Of a stretch of DNA of 64,000 nucleotides, positions 43,238 to 50,915 are shown one piece after another (position 1 is the first letter of the stretch; each line of letters opens with the position of its first letter). The position numbers and the translations under genes are program-made. The stretch comes from Chromobacterium phragmitis (GTDB lineage Bacteria; Pseudomonadota; Gammaproteobacteria; Burkholderiales; Chromobacteriaceae): positions 1,116,001-1,180,000 of the forward strand of contig NZ_CP029495.1 in NCBI RefSeq assembly GCF_003325475.1, in the 5' to 3' direction. The notes beneath the pieces were generated by a model. The model was given only the letters and a program-made list of their open reading frames with translations, made no database searches and was not told where the DNA came from.

Positions 43238-43894
43238 ATGAGCGAACCATCTCTCGCCTCCGGCCTGCGCGACATCGCGCAAGAGTATCTAGGACGGGAG
43301 CTTCAGGAACAGGAGCAACAACAGTTGCTGCAGTTTCAGATCAGCCTGCAGACGCAGCATCCCGCCGGAGAGAGCTCGCAGCTCGTCAGGCAGGCGCAGC
43401 AGGTCATTGAACAGGGCGGCGCCCGCACCCGATCGCAGATCCAAAACATCCTGGAGTCGATCCAGCAAAGCTCGCAGCAGGCGCTGCAAGTGCAAAAGAA
43501 GGAAGAGCAGGCCATCGTCAAGCTGCTGGAAGGCAGCCAGGCGCTGGCGGACCTGCGCCCCGGCCAGTTGAAGTCCGGCATGGCCGGCTTGCAGCCCGGC
43601 AGCCAGCTGGCGCTGACGCAAATCGCCGAACTGCTGGCCAACCTGGCGAAGAAGGAAGTGGAAACCTGCTTCAACCAGTACTTCGGACCGCTGACCCAGC
43701 AGCTGCGCGATGTGCTGGAACGCCTGCAGACGCCGCCAAGCATGCCGGCCGCCGCCCCAGCGATGGACGAAACCGCCGGCGACATTCACATCGACTCCGC
43801 CGCCGCGTCCCCAGATCAGCACGACGCGCAAGCTGACGCTCCCGCGGAAGCGCCGCGGAAAAACCAGCGGCATCGTGCCGATCCTTCAACCTGA
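43238..43894 (+). CDS. Gln-rich helical R-body-locus protein
   Basis: 218 residues from the ATG at 43238 with AAGGAG nine bases upstream. N-terminus LRDIAQEYLGRELQEQEQQQ is shared with the chimeric gene at 48079. Residues 30-100 are Gln-rich coiled coil (QQVIEQGG, QSSQQALQVQKKEEQ); a repeat-like middle has two LxPGxQL turns (DLRPGQLKSG, GLQPGSQLAL); the C-terminal 55 residues are Pro/Ala/Asp-rich and disordered. Lies 18 bases before the first full-length rebB. Possibly an assembly scaffold; unrecognised otherwise. Confidence 0.6.
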   Translation: MSEPSLASGLRDIAQEYLGRELQEQEQQQLLQFQISLQTQHPAGESSQLVRQAQQVIEQGGARTRSQIQNILESIQQSSQQALQVQKKEEQAIVKLLEGSQALADLRPGQLKSGMAGLQPGSQLALTQIAELLANLAKKEVETCFNQYFGPLTQQLRDVLERLQTPPSMPAAAPAMDETAGDIHIDSAAASPDQHDAQADAPAEAPRKNQRHRADPST

Positions 43895-43912
43895 AACACC
43901 AGGAGTTAACAC

Positions 43913-44236
43913 ATGGCATTCCCGACTTCCGTAAACGACCAGATCACCGACGCCGTCACCCAGTCCAACGTCAAGGTGCTGGCCGAATCCCCGGCGATGG
44001 CGATGGGCTCGCTGTTCCAGACCATGGCCCACTCCACCGGCATCCTGTTCGAAAACGCCATCTCGGCGCAACAACAGCAAAATACGCTGACCCAGGCTTC
44101 CACCAATATGGGCGTGATGCAGATCTACAGCATGGACACCATGGCGGGCGCGGCCGGCACCGAGAAAGTGTCGCAAGGCGGCATCGCCGACAACCTGACC
44201 AGCCTGCTGACAGTTCTGCAGTCGTTCCGCCGCTAA
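43913..44236 (+). CDS. RebB-type R-body structural protein, copy 1
   Basis: 107 residues, the size of RebB of Caedibacter R-bodies. Core NDQITDAVTQSNVKVLAESP, then SLFQTMAHSTGILFENAIS, AQQQQNTLTQAS and a C-terminal ADNLTSLLTVLQSF. RebB-family subunits polymerise into a coiled ribbon that can extend suddenly. First of three tandem copies, each with its own start and spaced 26-34 bases apart. Confidence 0.9.
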   Translation: MAFPTSVNDQITDAVTQSNVKVLAESPAMAMGSLFQTMAHSTGILFENAISAQQQQNTLTQASTNMGVMQIYSMDTMAGAAGTEKVSQGGIADNLTSLLTVLQSFRR

Positions 44237-44262
44237 GCCGTCGCCAGCACAGGAACTAGACA

Positions 44263-44592
44263 ATGGCCTATCCCACCGCGGTAAACAACCAGATCACCGA
44301 CGCCGTCACCCAGACCAACGTCAAGGTGCTGGGGGAAAGCCCCGCCATGGCCATGGCGGCGATGTTCCAGACCATGTCCCACTCCACCGGCATCCTGTTT
44401 GAAAACTCCACCGCGGCGCAGCAACAGCAGAACACGCTGTCGCAAGCCGCGGCCAATACCGGAGTGATGCAGGTTTACAGCGTGGACACCATGGCCGACG
44501 CCGCCGCCACCGAAAAGGTCAGCCAGGCGGGCTTGCCGGACCACCTGACCGGCATGCTGACCGCGCTGCAAGCCTTCAAGCCGCGCGGCTGA
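44263..44592 (+). CDS. RebB-type R-body structural protein, copy 2
   Basis: 109 residues. Starts YPTAVNNQITDAVTQTNVKV and shares SHSTGILFENS and AQQQQNTLSQAAAN with its neighbours. The C-terminal part is the most diverged of the three (PDHLTGMLTALQAFKPRG in place of ADNLTSLLTVLQSF), suggesting a distinct role in the ribbon, comparable with the non-identical RebA and RebB pair of Caedibacter. AGGA before the ATG. Confidence 0.9.
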   Translation: MAYPTAVNNQITDAVTQTNVKVLGESPAMAMAAMFQTMSHSTGILFENSTAAQQQQNTLSQAAANTGVMQVYSVDTMADAAATEKVSQAGLPDHLTGMLTALQAFKPRG

Positions 44593-44626
44593 TTTTGGAC
44601 CCCAATCATTCATTTAGGAGACTTTC

Positions 44627-44962
44627 ATGGCATACCCCACCGCAGTCAACAACCAGATCACCGACGCCGTCACCCAATCCAACGTCAAAGTGCTGGGCGA
44701 AGCGCCGGCCATGGCGATGGGCTCGATTTACCAGACCATGGCCCACTCGACCGGCATCCTGTTCGAGAACGCGGTGTCGGCGCAGCAACAGCAAAACACT
44801 CTGGCCCAAGCCGCGGCCAACCAGGGCGTCATGCAGATCTACAGCATGAACACCATGGCCGGCGCGGCCGCCACCGAGAAAGTGGGGCAAGGCGGCATCG
44901 CCGACAACCTGACCAGCCTGCTGACCGTTTTGCAAAGCTTCCAGAACCGCAGCGGCTTGTAA
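44627..44962 (+). CDS. RebB-type R-body structural protein, copy 3
   Basis: 111 residues. Nearly identical in the first 24 residues to copy 2, and in the last 50 to copy 1 (MQIYSMNTMAGAAATEKV, ADNLTSLLTVLQSF), a pattern suggesting recombination among copies. AGGAG before the ATG. Ends at a strong terminator whose stem is also found after the chimeric gene at 48079. Confidence 0.9.
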   Translation: MAYPTAVNNQITDAVTQSNVKVLGEAPAMAMGSIYQTMAHSTGILFENAVSAQQQQNTLAQAAANQGVMQIYSMNTMAGAAATEKVGQGGIADNLTSLLTVLQSFQNRSGL

Positions 44963-44995
44963 GCCTCCCCGGCATCTCTCCTCTGCAGTGTTTTC

Positions 44996-45018
44996 GCCCC
45001 GGCAACGGGGCTTTTTTT
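44996..45018 (+). terminator. Terminator after the tandem rebB genes
   Basis: GCCCCG (44996-45001) pairs with CGGGGC (45006-45011) around GCAA, followed by seven T. Stem and loop identical to those at 48435-48450. Confidence 0.9.
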
Positions 45019-45124
45019 CGCCCGGCCCGCGCCTTCACGGCCGCTCGCGCCCGGCGTTCCATCAAGATCCGGCGCGCGGCTTGCCGCTCCCGTTTCCACC
45101 AAACCGTTCATTCACCGAGACGCC

Positions 45125-45532
45125 ATGGGTACTGCCGACCAGGATACTCTCCCCACCGCGCCGCCGCCGGGCATCCTGCGCGGCAGCATCCCAGAACTGG
45201 GCAAAAGCCCGGTGCACCTGTTGTCCGCCATCGTGGCGCTGGCCGCCGACAAGCTATGGGACCTGCTGCTGCTGGACATGGCCAAGACGATGGCGTTGCC
45301 GGACAAGATCCGTTTCTTCTTGCTGGCCGGACTGCTGTTGCTGCTGCTCACCACAGCCAGCGCCGCGCTGACCCAGCGCTGGGTGGATGGGGACGATACC
45401 GGCATGGCCCTGGCCAAAGGGCTGGCCATGGGGGTGCTGGCGGGTCTGCCATACTCATTCGGCACCACCGAATTGGGGCTGATCTTCATAGGCTGGTCAG
45501 GCATCAACGAGTTGCAGAAGTTGGAGAAGTAG
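45125..45532 (+). CDS. Holin-like small membrane protein of the R-body locus
   Basis: 135 residues. N-terminal 28 residues hydrophilic and proline-rich, amphipathic helix at about 30-55, a strongly hydrophobic helix at 62-82 (FFLLAGLLLLLLTTASAA), then one or two shorter helices (94-127) and a charged C-terminus KLEK. Size and layout resemble phage holins, and a T4-type endolysin is encoded 1.8 kb downstream in the same locus. No family recognised; holin function is inference. Confidence 0.5.
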   Translation: MGTADQDTLPTAPPPGILRGSIPELGKSPVHLLSAIVALAADKLWDLLLLDMAKTMALPDKIRFFLLAGLLLLLLTTASAALTQRWVDGDDTGMALAKGLAMGVLAGLPYSFGTTELGLIFIGWSGINELQKLEK

Positions 45533-45561
45533 GCTTCATCACCACTCAGGAGACCCAAACC

Positions 45562-46647
45562 ATGCATTCCAAACATTCGTTTGCGCGCCTGTCGCGCGCC
45601 TCGCCCTGGCTGGCGGCCCTCGCCGCAGGGCAGGCGCTGGCCGCCAGCGCGCCGCCCTTGCCCGCGCTAGGCGCCGATCCCACGCAGAACACGGTGTCGG
45701 GCTTGTCGTCCGGCGCCTTCATGGCCGCGCAATACAGCGTCACCTATTCGGCCAGCGTGGCCGGCGCCGGCATCGTCGCCGGCGGTCCCTTCTATTGCGC
45801 CGGACTCAACAAGCTGGGCGGCCCCGACCGCTTCATGATGACCGCCAGCAACCAGTGCATGCGGCCCCAGGGCGCGGCGCCCTCCGGCGCCGCCGCTTGG
45901 AAGGAGGCCCAGCTATTCGCCAGGCAGGGCGTGATAGATCCGGTGGATAACATCAAGCGCCAGCGGCTATACATTTTCACAGGCCAGGCCGACAGCGTGG
46001 TGTATCCCAAGGTGGTGGCTCAGACTCGGGCGTTCTACCTCAGCGCCGGCGTGTCGCCCTCCCAGATCCGCTACGTCGACAACGTCAACGCCGGCCACGC
46101 GCTGCTCACAGCCAACCCCGGCGACGAAGCCTGCCCGGCCAACGTCTCTCCCGCCGCCGGCAGCACCAAGACCAACCTCAACAACTGCGGCTTCATGCAA
46201 TCCCGAGACATCCTCGGCCAGTTGTACGGCGACCTGAAGCCGCCCGCAGGCCGGCTGGGAGGCGAGCTGCTGGATTTCGATCAGACCAAATTCGGCAAAG
46301 GCGCGTATACCGGCCTGTCCGACGTCGGCCACGTTTACATCCCCGCCGACTGCCGCCAGCAAACCTGCCGGGTGCATGTGGTGTTCCACGGCTGCACCCA
46401 GGAGGACAGCCGCATCGGCAACCGCTATTACACCAGCACCGGCTTCAACGAAGTGGCGGACAGCAACCGGATCGTGGTGCTGTATCCGCAGATCCGCACC
46501 GACCGCAAGCGAAATCCCCAGGGCTGCTGGGATTTCTGGGGCTACAGCAGCGCAAACCCGTCCAAACCCGATTACTACACCCGAACCGCGCCGCAGATGT
46601 CGGCCATCCGCGCGATGGTGGAACGACTGAACGCGCCGCGTCCATGA
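45562..46647 (+). CDS. Secreted PHB depolymerase (catalytic domain type 2 like)
   Basis: 361 residues. Signal peptide to about residue 28 (LAALAAGQALA). Lipase box GLSSG at 47-51 near the N-terminus gives S49; D144 (GQADSVV) and H179 (NAGHALL) complete a triad, and VFHGCTQ at 274-280 is the oxyanion histidine region. The N-terminal position of the lipase box is that of type 2 poly(3-hydroxybutyrate) depolymerases. No substrate-binding domain follows. Hydrolyses PHB outside the cytosol. AGGAGA upstream of the ATG. Stop overlaps or abuts the next gene. Confidence 0.82.
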   Translation: MHSKHSFARLSRASPWLAALAAGQALAASAPPLPALGADPTQNTVSGLSSGAFMAAQYSVTYSASVAGAGIVAGGPFYCAGLNKLGGPDRFMMTASNQCMRPQGAAPSGAAAWKEAQLFARQGVIDPVDNIKRQRLYIFTGQADSVVYPKVVAQTRAFYLSAGVSPSQIRYVDNVNAGHALLTANPGDEACPANVSPAAGSTKTNLNNCGFMQSRDILGQLYGDLKPPAGRLGGELLDFDQTKFGKGAYTGLSDVGHVYIPADCRQQTCRVHVVFHGCTQEDSRIGNRYYTSTGFNEVADSNRIVVLYPQIRTDRKRNPQGCWDFWGYSSANPSKPDYYTRTAPQMSAIRAMVERLNAPRP

Positions 46648-46661
46648 TAAGGAAAAACGTT

Positions 46662-47189
46662 ATGGAACCTCATCCGCTGAACGCCTGGCTGCAAGGCGGC
46701 GAGGCCGGCTGGCAGGCCTGGGCGCCCTTGCTGCGCCAGTTCTCCTTCGCCGGCATTCCCCACCACGAGCGCTGGAAAGCCGGCCTGCGCAGCGGGCTGG
46801 AGCAGCGCCAGAACCTGGGAGACTGGCAGCGCGGCGAAAGCCAGCAATGGCGAGAAGCCTGGCGGCGGCACCTCGACGCCGACGGCTGGCTGGACTACTG
46901 CCAGCAATGCCAGGACATCGGCCAGCAGTTCGGCCAACAGTTGCTGAACTGGAACCTCAAGCTGGCGCAACAATGGCGGCAGCAAAGCTACGAACTGCTG
47001 CGCAATCTGCTGGACTCCCGCGGCGGCGCGGATGACCTGCTGGCCTTCAACGCCCTGCAGCAAAGCGTCAAGGAAACCATGGGCGTGCATCAGGAGGACC
47101 TGCAGCAGTTGCTGACCGGCTTCTCGCCGGCCCTGCAAGACTGCCTGCAGCAATTCCTGACGCCCAAGGCCGATCCCTCCGCCTCCTGA
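46662..47189 (+). CDS. Phasin-like helical protein
   Basis: 175 residues, all-helical and Gln/Leu/Trp-rich, with no signal peptide. The middle (QDIGQQFGQQLLNWNLKLAQQW) and C-terminal LQQSVKETMGVHQEDLQQLL resemble the amphipathic helices of phasins, which coat PHB granules; pairing with a PHB depolymerase gene fits. The ATG at 46662 has AAGGA eight bases upstream; an ATG at 46644 overlapping the preceding stop would add six residues. Phasin function is inference. Confidence 0.5.
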   Translation: MEPHPLNAWLQGGEAGWQAWAPLLRQFSFAGIPHHERWKAGLRSGLEQRQNLGDWQRGESQQWREAWRRHLDADGWLDYCQQCQDIGQQFGQQLLNWNLKLAQQWRQQSYELLRNLLDSRGGADDLLAFNALQQSVKETMGVHQEDLQQLLTGFSPALQDCLQQFLTPKADPSAS

Positions 47190-47195
47190 CCTTCT

Positions 47196-47222
47196 GCCGG
47201 TCGGCGCGCCGCGCTGACCGGC
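47196..47222 (+). terminator. Weak hairpin after the phasin-like gene
   Basis: GCCGGTCGGCGC (47196-47207) faces GCGCTGACCGGC (47211-47222), 11 of 12 paired, but without a T-run. Possibly an mRNA-stabilising stem rather than a terminator. Confidence 0.4.
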
Positions 47223-47369
47223 TTCAACTGCCCGCCCCTTCCCCGCTCCGGCATACTGTCGCTTCCCATTCGCCAACGCCCGCGTTCACGACGCCACGAC
47301 CTCCCCATCCCTACGATACTCGCCCGCCCTGCGGCGGCGCGCCCTCTATTCCGCACAAGGACTCCCCCC

Positions 47370-47807
47370 ATGCACATCAATGCCGCCGGTCTCAGCCTGA
47401 TCAAGCAATTCGAAGGACTGCGCCTCATCGCTTACCAGGACGCTGTGGGCATCTGGACCATAGGCTACGGACATACCGGGCCCGACGTGGCGCCGGGCAA
47501 GGCCATCACCCAGCCCCAGGCCGACCAACTGCTTCAAAACGATCTGGCGCGCTTTGAAAGCGGCGTTTCCAACTTGGTCAAGGTGCCGCTGAACGCCAAC
47601 CAGTTCTCGGCCCTGGTCAGCTTCAGCTACAACCTGGGGCTGGGCAACCTGCAAAGCTCCACGCTGCTGCGCTTGCTGAACCAGCGCGACTACGCCGGCG
47701 CGGCCGGACAATTCCCCCACTGGGACAAGGCCGGCGGCCGTGTCCTGCCGGGCCTGAGCCGGCGCCGCCTCGCAGAGCAGGCGCTGTTCCAGGCCCCCGC
47801 CTCCTGA
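47370..47807 (+). CDS. T4-type endolysin (GH24 lysozyme)
   Basis: 145 residues, phage-lysozyme size. Catalytic pattern E-x(8)-D-x(5)-T with E15, D24 and T30 (FEG ... YQDAVGIWTIGYGHT) followed by NLGLGNLQSST and a C-terminal RRLAEQALF. Cleaves peptidoglycan. It has no signal or SAR anchor, so export would need a holin or lysis. No other phage genes surround it. AAGGA precedes the ATG. Confidence 0.88.
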   Translation: MHINAAGLSLIKQFEGLRLIAYQDAVGIWTIGYGHTGPDVAPGKAITQPQADQLLQNDLARFESGVSNLVKVPLNANQFSALVSFSYNLGLGNLQSSTLLRLLNQRDYAGAAGQFPHWDKAGGRVLPGLSRRRLAEQALFQAPAS

Positions 47808-47840
47808 TCGTCACAAGCCATCTTTCCGCGCGTTCCTGCA

Positions 47841-47875
47841 AACAGCCCGCCGGCCTGGCCCACGGGCTGTTTTCC
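47841..47875 (+). terminator. Terminator after the endolysin gene
   Basis: AACAGCCCG (47841-47849) pairs with CGGGCTGTT (47863-47871), followed by TTCCC; the loop contains a further small stem GGCC. Confidence 0.6.
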
Positions 47876-47898
47876 CTTCCATCCGACGGAGACGCGCC

Positions 47899-48086
47899 AT
47901 ACAAGAAGAACTGAACCACCTGCACGACACCGCTACCCAATTGCTGGGCGAACACCTGGGCAATTGGGCCGAATCCTTGCTCAACGCGGGAGGCGGCCAT
48001 TCATCGAGGCGCTGCACGCGCTGCTGACTGTGCGCGCCGCGCTGGCACCGCTGGTAGGCAATGCCCAGGACGCCAGCCATGGCTGA
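47899..48086 (+). pseudogene. Decayed R-body-locus gene: ATA in place of the start and a frameshift
   Basis: From ATA at 47899 the frame reads IQEELNHLHDTATQLLGEHL..., preceded at the right distance by GGAGA, so the start codon appears to be a mutated ATG. Near 47995 coding continuity passes to another frame (PFIEALHALLTVRAAL...) that ends in a TGA overlapping the next ATG (ATGGCTGA), the usual sign of coupled genes. In the first frame a stop comes at 48025. No family is recognised; the intact product would have about 62 residues. Confidence 0.55.
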
Positions 48087-48402
48087 CCAGACGCTATCCC
48101 CCGCCCTGCGCCAAACGGCCGAGCAATATCTGGGCCGGCCGCTTGAAGCGCAAGAAGAACAGCAATTGCTCCTGCTGCAGCAAAACATCCAGAGCCAGCA
48201 ACCCGCCCTTTCCGGCGCCGTGCAGCAAGCCAGGCAGCAGCAGAACACGCTGGCGATGGCCGCCGCCAACCAGGGCGTGATGCAGATTTACAGCCTGAAC
48301 ACCATGGCCGGCGCCGCCGCCACGGAAAAGGTGGCCCAGGGCGGCATCGCCGACAACCTGACCAGCCTGCTGACCGTGCTGCAAAGCTTCATCAACCGCT
48401 GA
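48079..48402 (+). CDS. Chimeric Reb protein: Gln-rich N-terminus fused to RebB C-terminus
   Basis: 107 residues. Residues 1-45 (LRQTAEQYLGRPLEAQEEQQ) match the start of the Gln-rich protein at 43238; residues about 50-107 (QQQNTLAMAAANQGVMQIYS through ADNLTSLLTVLQSF) match the RebB C-terminal half. The conserved RebB N-terminal QITDAVTQ core is missing. The join lies in glutamine codons common to both parents. It probably arose by deletion in a duplicated copy of the 43238-43913 gene pair. Whether it still enters the R-body is unknown. Confidence 0.75.
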   Translation: MADQTLSPALRQTAEQYLGRPLEAQEEQQLLLLQQNIQSQQPALSGAVQQARQQQNTLAMAAANQGVMQIYSLNTMAGAAATEKVAQGGIADNLTSLLTVLQSFINR

Positions 48403-48720
48403 TTACCCGCAACGCTCCGCGGTCTTACCCCTTCGCCCCGGCAACGGGGCGTCTTTTTGGGGGGCATCGAAACCGGCGGCCACCGCCTCGATCGCCGCTC
48501 GCACCCGCGCAGCTTTCTGCAGGTCCGGATGTGGCACCCGCCACATGTCAACCGGATCGGTCCGCTCCGGCCACATCGGCTCCAACCCGGACTCATGGCC
48601 GGCAAGGAAGCAGGACAGCATGGCGATGCCCATGCCGGCCAGCGCGGCCTGCCTCGTCGTCAACTCCGCCTGGGCTGCCCGCCGGCTGCCGCTGACGCGG
48701 CCAGCGGAAGACCAAGCCGG
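48403..48720 (-). pseudogene. Remnant of a LysR-family regulator (C-terminal part)
   Basis: On the minus strand an open frame ends at 48403 and encodes TTRQAALAGMGIAMLSCFLAG followed by WRVPHPDLQKAARVRAAIEAV, the conserved C-terminal stretch of LysR effector domains (A-A-L-A-G-L-G-I-A ... H-P-D-L-x-x-x-A-R-V-R-A). Upstream the frame stays open but loses similarity and has no helix-turn-helix. It marks the right border of the R-body locus and points to rearrangement there. Confidence 0.6.
48435..48456 (+). terminator. Terminator after the chimeric reb gene
   Basis: GCCCCG-GCAA-CGGGGC, identical stem and loop to 44996-45011, followed by GTCTTTTT. Its identity with the upstream copy supports duplication of the rebB 3-prime end together with its terminator. 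Confidence 0.8.
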
Positions 48721-48942
48721 CGCCGGAATCAGAAGAACACGCGCCGGACTTCGGCCTCCCCATGCCGCCGCAGGCAGAAGCGGCGGCGCTGCGCGGTCTC
48801 GCGTTGAAACAGAATGGGGTACAGGCGGTAGAGGTATCGCATCGCCAGCCTCGCTTTCTTGAAAATGCCGTTGTCGATGCGTGCTAGGATAGTTTTCAAA
48901 TCACTGCGGATAAACGGTGAAATCCGGAAAGATTGTCCTGAT

Positions 48943-49902
48943 ATGAAAACAATGCCCTCGCCAGACAATCTGCTGGCCTTCGACGCGCTGGCGCGCGCCG
49001 GCAGCTTCACCGCCGCCGCCGATCTGCTGGATTGCCACAAGAGCCTGGTCAGCGCGCGGATCAAGGAACTGGAGCGGGAAATGGGCGCGGCGCTGGTGCT
49101 GCGCACCACGCGCAGGGTGGCGCTGACCGAGGCCGGCGAGCGGCTGCGGCCGCACGCGGCCCGGCTGCGCGAAACGCTGTCCCAGGCGCGGATGGCGGTG
49201 GATGAAACCCAGCAGGACATGGCAGGCCCGCTGACCATCAGCACCACCTCGTCGCTGGCCCAGTACGTGCTGGGCCCGATCCTGAGCGAGCTGGCCGCCC
49301 GCCATCCGGCGCTGCGGCTATCGCTGCAGGTCAACAACCAGCTGCAGGACCCGGTGGCCGACGTGCTGGATTTCTGTCTGCGCTCGGCAAGGATGGGCAA
49401 GCTGCACGACGACAGCCTGGTCGGCCGCCTGGCCGGCTACGCCAGCGAGCATCTGTACGCGTCGCCCGGCTATCTGGCGCGCCACCCGCCCATCCTGCAG
49501 CCGGCCGATCTGCAGCGGCACCGCTTGCTGCTGATGCCGGACGAGCAGCTGGGCGGCCTGGCGCTCCAGCGCGAGGGCCGCTCGCTGCGCCAGCCGGTGG
49601 AGGCCCAGCTTTACCTGAACCATTACCCGCTGCGGGCGGAGCTGGCGCTGGCCGGCCAGGGCATCACCCTGCTGGCCGACTACACGGTGGGGCGCTACCT
49701 GGCGCGCGGCGAGCTGGCCAGAGTGTTGCCGGAATGGCAGTGCGACCATTGGCCGATCTACTTGGTCCATCCCTTCCGCACGCCCTTGTCGCGCAAGTAC
49801 CAGACCTTCATCGACTTCGTCTTGCCCCGGCTGCGGGCGGCGCTGCCCGGCATCGCCGAAACCACCGAGGCTCAAACCGGCCGCGCCAGCATCACCCGGT
49901 AG
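48943..49902 (+). CDS. LysR-family regulator
   Basis: 319 residues. Helix-turn-helix at about 10-65 (SFTAAADLLDCHKSLVSARIKELE), then a substrate-binding domain ending PLSRKYQTFIDFVLPRL. Start at ATG 48943 or 48952; both lack a strong ribosome binding site. Its last 31 bases overlap the end of the convergent LysR gene. Target genes are not evident from position. Confidence 0.82.
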   Translation: MKTMPSPDNLLAFDALARAGSFTAAADLLDCHKSLVSARIKELEREMGAALVLRTTRRVALTEAGERLRPHAARLRETLSQARMAVDETQQDMAGPLTISTTSSLAQYVLGPILSELAARHPALRLSLQVNNQLQDPVADVLDFCLRSARMGKLHDDSLVGRLAGYASEHLYASPGYLARHPPILQPADLQRHRLLLMPDEQLGGLALQREGRSLRQPVEAQLYLNHYPLRAELALAGQGITLLADYTVGRYLARGELARVLPEWQCDHWPIYLVHPFRTPLSRKYQTFIDFVLPRLRAALPGIAETTEAQTGRASITR

Positions 49903-50780
49903 AACTCGACGAAGGCGCGCGCCGCCGCCGGCGCGTGGCGGCCGGGCGGGAACACCGCGTAGACGCCGCCCTTGGGCAAGGTCCATTGCGGCAGCAGGTG
50001 GATCAGCCGTCCCTGGCGCAGATCCTCCTGCACGCTGAACGAATCCAGCACCGACATCCCGGCTCCGGCCAGCAGCAGCGAGCGCAGCGAGGCGGCGGAG
50101 TCCACCTTGATCCGCGCGCGCATCCGCACCGTCTCCTCCCCGCCGTCCCTGCCGGCGAAGCGCCAGGTCAGCGGCGTCTTCAGCAGCGTCAGCGCCACCC
50201 AGTCGTGCCCGGCCAACTCGCCGGGGTGGCCAGGCACGCCCCGCTCGCGCAGATAGGCCGGCGACGCCACCAGTTGCTGGGCGAACTCCCCCAGCTTCAG
50301 CGCCCTGAGCGAGGAATCGCGCAGCGTCCCCAGCCGAATGGCCAGATCCATGCCCTCGGCCACCAGGTCCACCATGCGGTCGATCGCGTGCAGCTCCAGC
50401 TGCAAGCCAGAATGTTGACGGACGAACTGGGTGGCCGCCGGCGCGACGGACTCCGCCATATGGCTGACCGGCGCGGTCAGCCGCAACGTGCCGGACAGCT
50501 CCGCCGAACCGTGGCCGGCCTGCAGCAGCGCGTCGCGCAAGGCGGCCAGCGCCGGCTGCGCGTCCAGGTACAAGGCCTGGCCGGCTTCGGTCAGCTTCAC
50601 CCGCCGCGTGGTGCGGGTGAACAGCGTCGCGCCCAGTTGCGCCTCCAGCCTGCCCACCTGCAGGCTGACGTTGGCCTTGGTCATCCCCAACCGCTCGGCG
50701 GCGGCGGTGAAGCCGCCGGCCTCCGCCACCGCCACGAAGATCTGCAGCCCTTCCAGATTGTTCTCTACGCCTCTCGCCAT
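49872..50780 (-). CDS. LysR-family regulator divergent from an SDR-type gene
   Basis: 302 residues from ATG 50780. Helix-turn-helix FTAAAERLGMTKANVSLQVGRLE near residues 20-45, effector domain with CrgA-like LTEAGQALYLDAQPALAAL. Shares a 135-base control region with the NAD(P)H-binding protein gene at 50916, its likely target. The 3-prime end overlaps the convergent LysR gene by 31 bases. Confidence 0.85.
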   Translation of the reverse strand: MARGVENNLEGLQIFVAVAEAGGFTAAAERLGMTKANVSLQVGRLEAQLGATLFTRTTRRVKLTEAGQALYLDAQPALAALRDALLQAGHGSAELSGTLRLTAPVSHMAESVAPAATQFVRQHSGLQLELHAIDRMVDLVAEGMDLAIRLGTLRDSSLRALKLGEFAQQLVASPAYLRERGVPGHPGELAGHDWVALTLLKTPLTWRFAGRDGGEETVRMRARIKVDSAASLRSLLLAGAGMSVLDSFSVQEDLRQGRLIHLLPQWTLPKGGVYAVFPPGRHAPAAARAFVEFYRVMLARPV

Positions 50781-50915
50781 ATCAACTGTCAATTTTTCAA
50801 TAACAATCAATTATGGTTTCAGCCGTTTATCGGATCAATCGAAAAGCGCATCATGCATTCCATCAGCGCTGCGACGCGGCGCCTCAAACCCGATACCCAA
50901 GCAAGGAGTCACCCC

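Noticed and set aside
45125..47807. Prophage or phage-tail island around the endolysin
   Set aside because: No terminase, capsid, tail, integrase or phage repressor genes are present; only the endolysin and a holin-like protein.
48457..48862. Plus-strand frames between the chimeric reb gene and the LysR gene
   Set aside because: Arg/Pro-rich shadows; the minus strand here carries a recognisable LysR C-terminal remnant instead.
49734..50915. Upstream extension of the SDR frame through the LysR gene
   Set aside because: Translation is Arg/Gln/His-rich and antisense to the LysR gene; the SDR starts at 50916 with AAGGAG.
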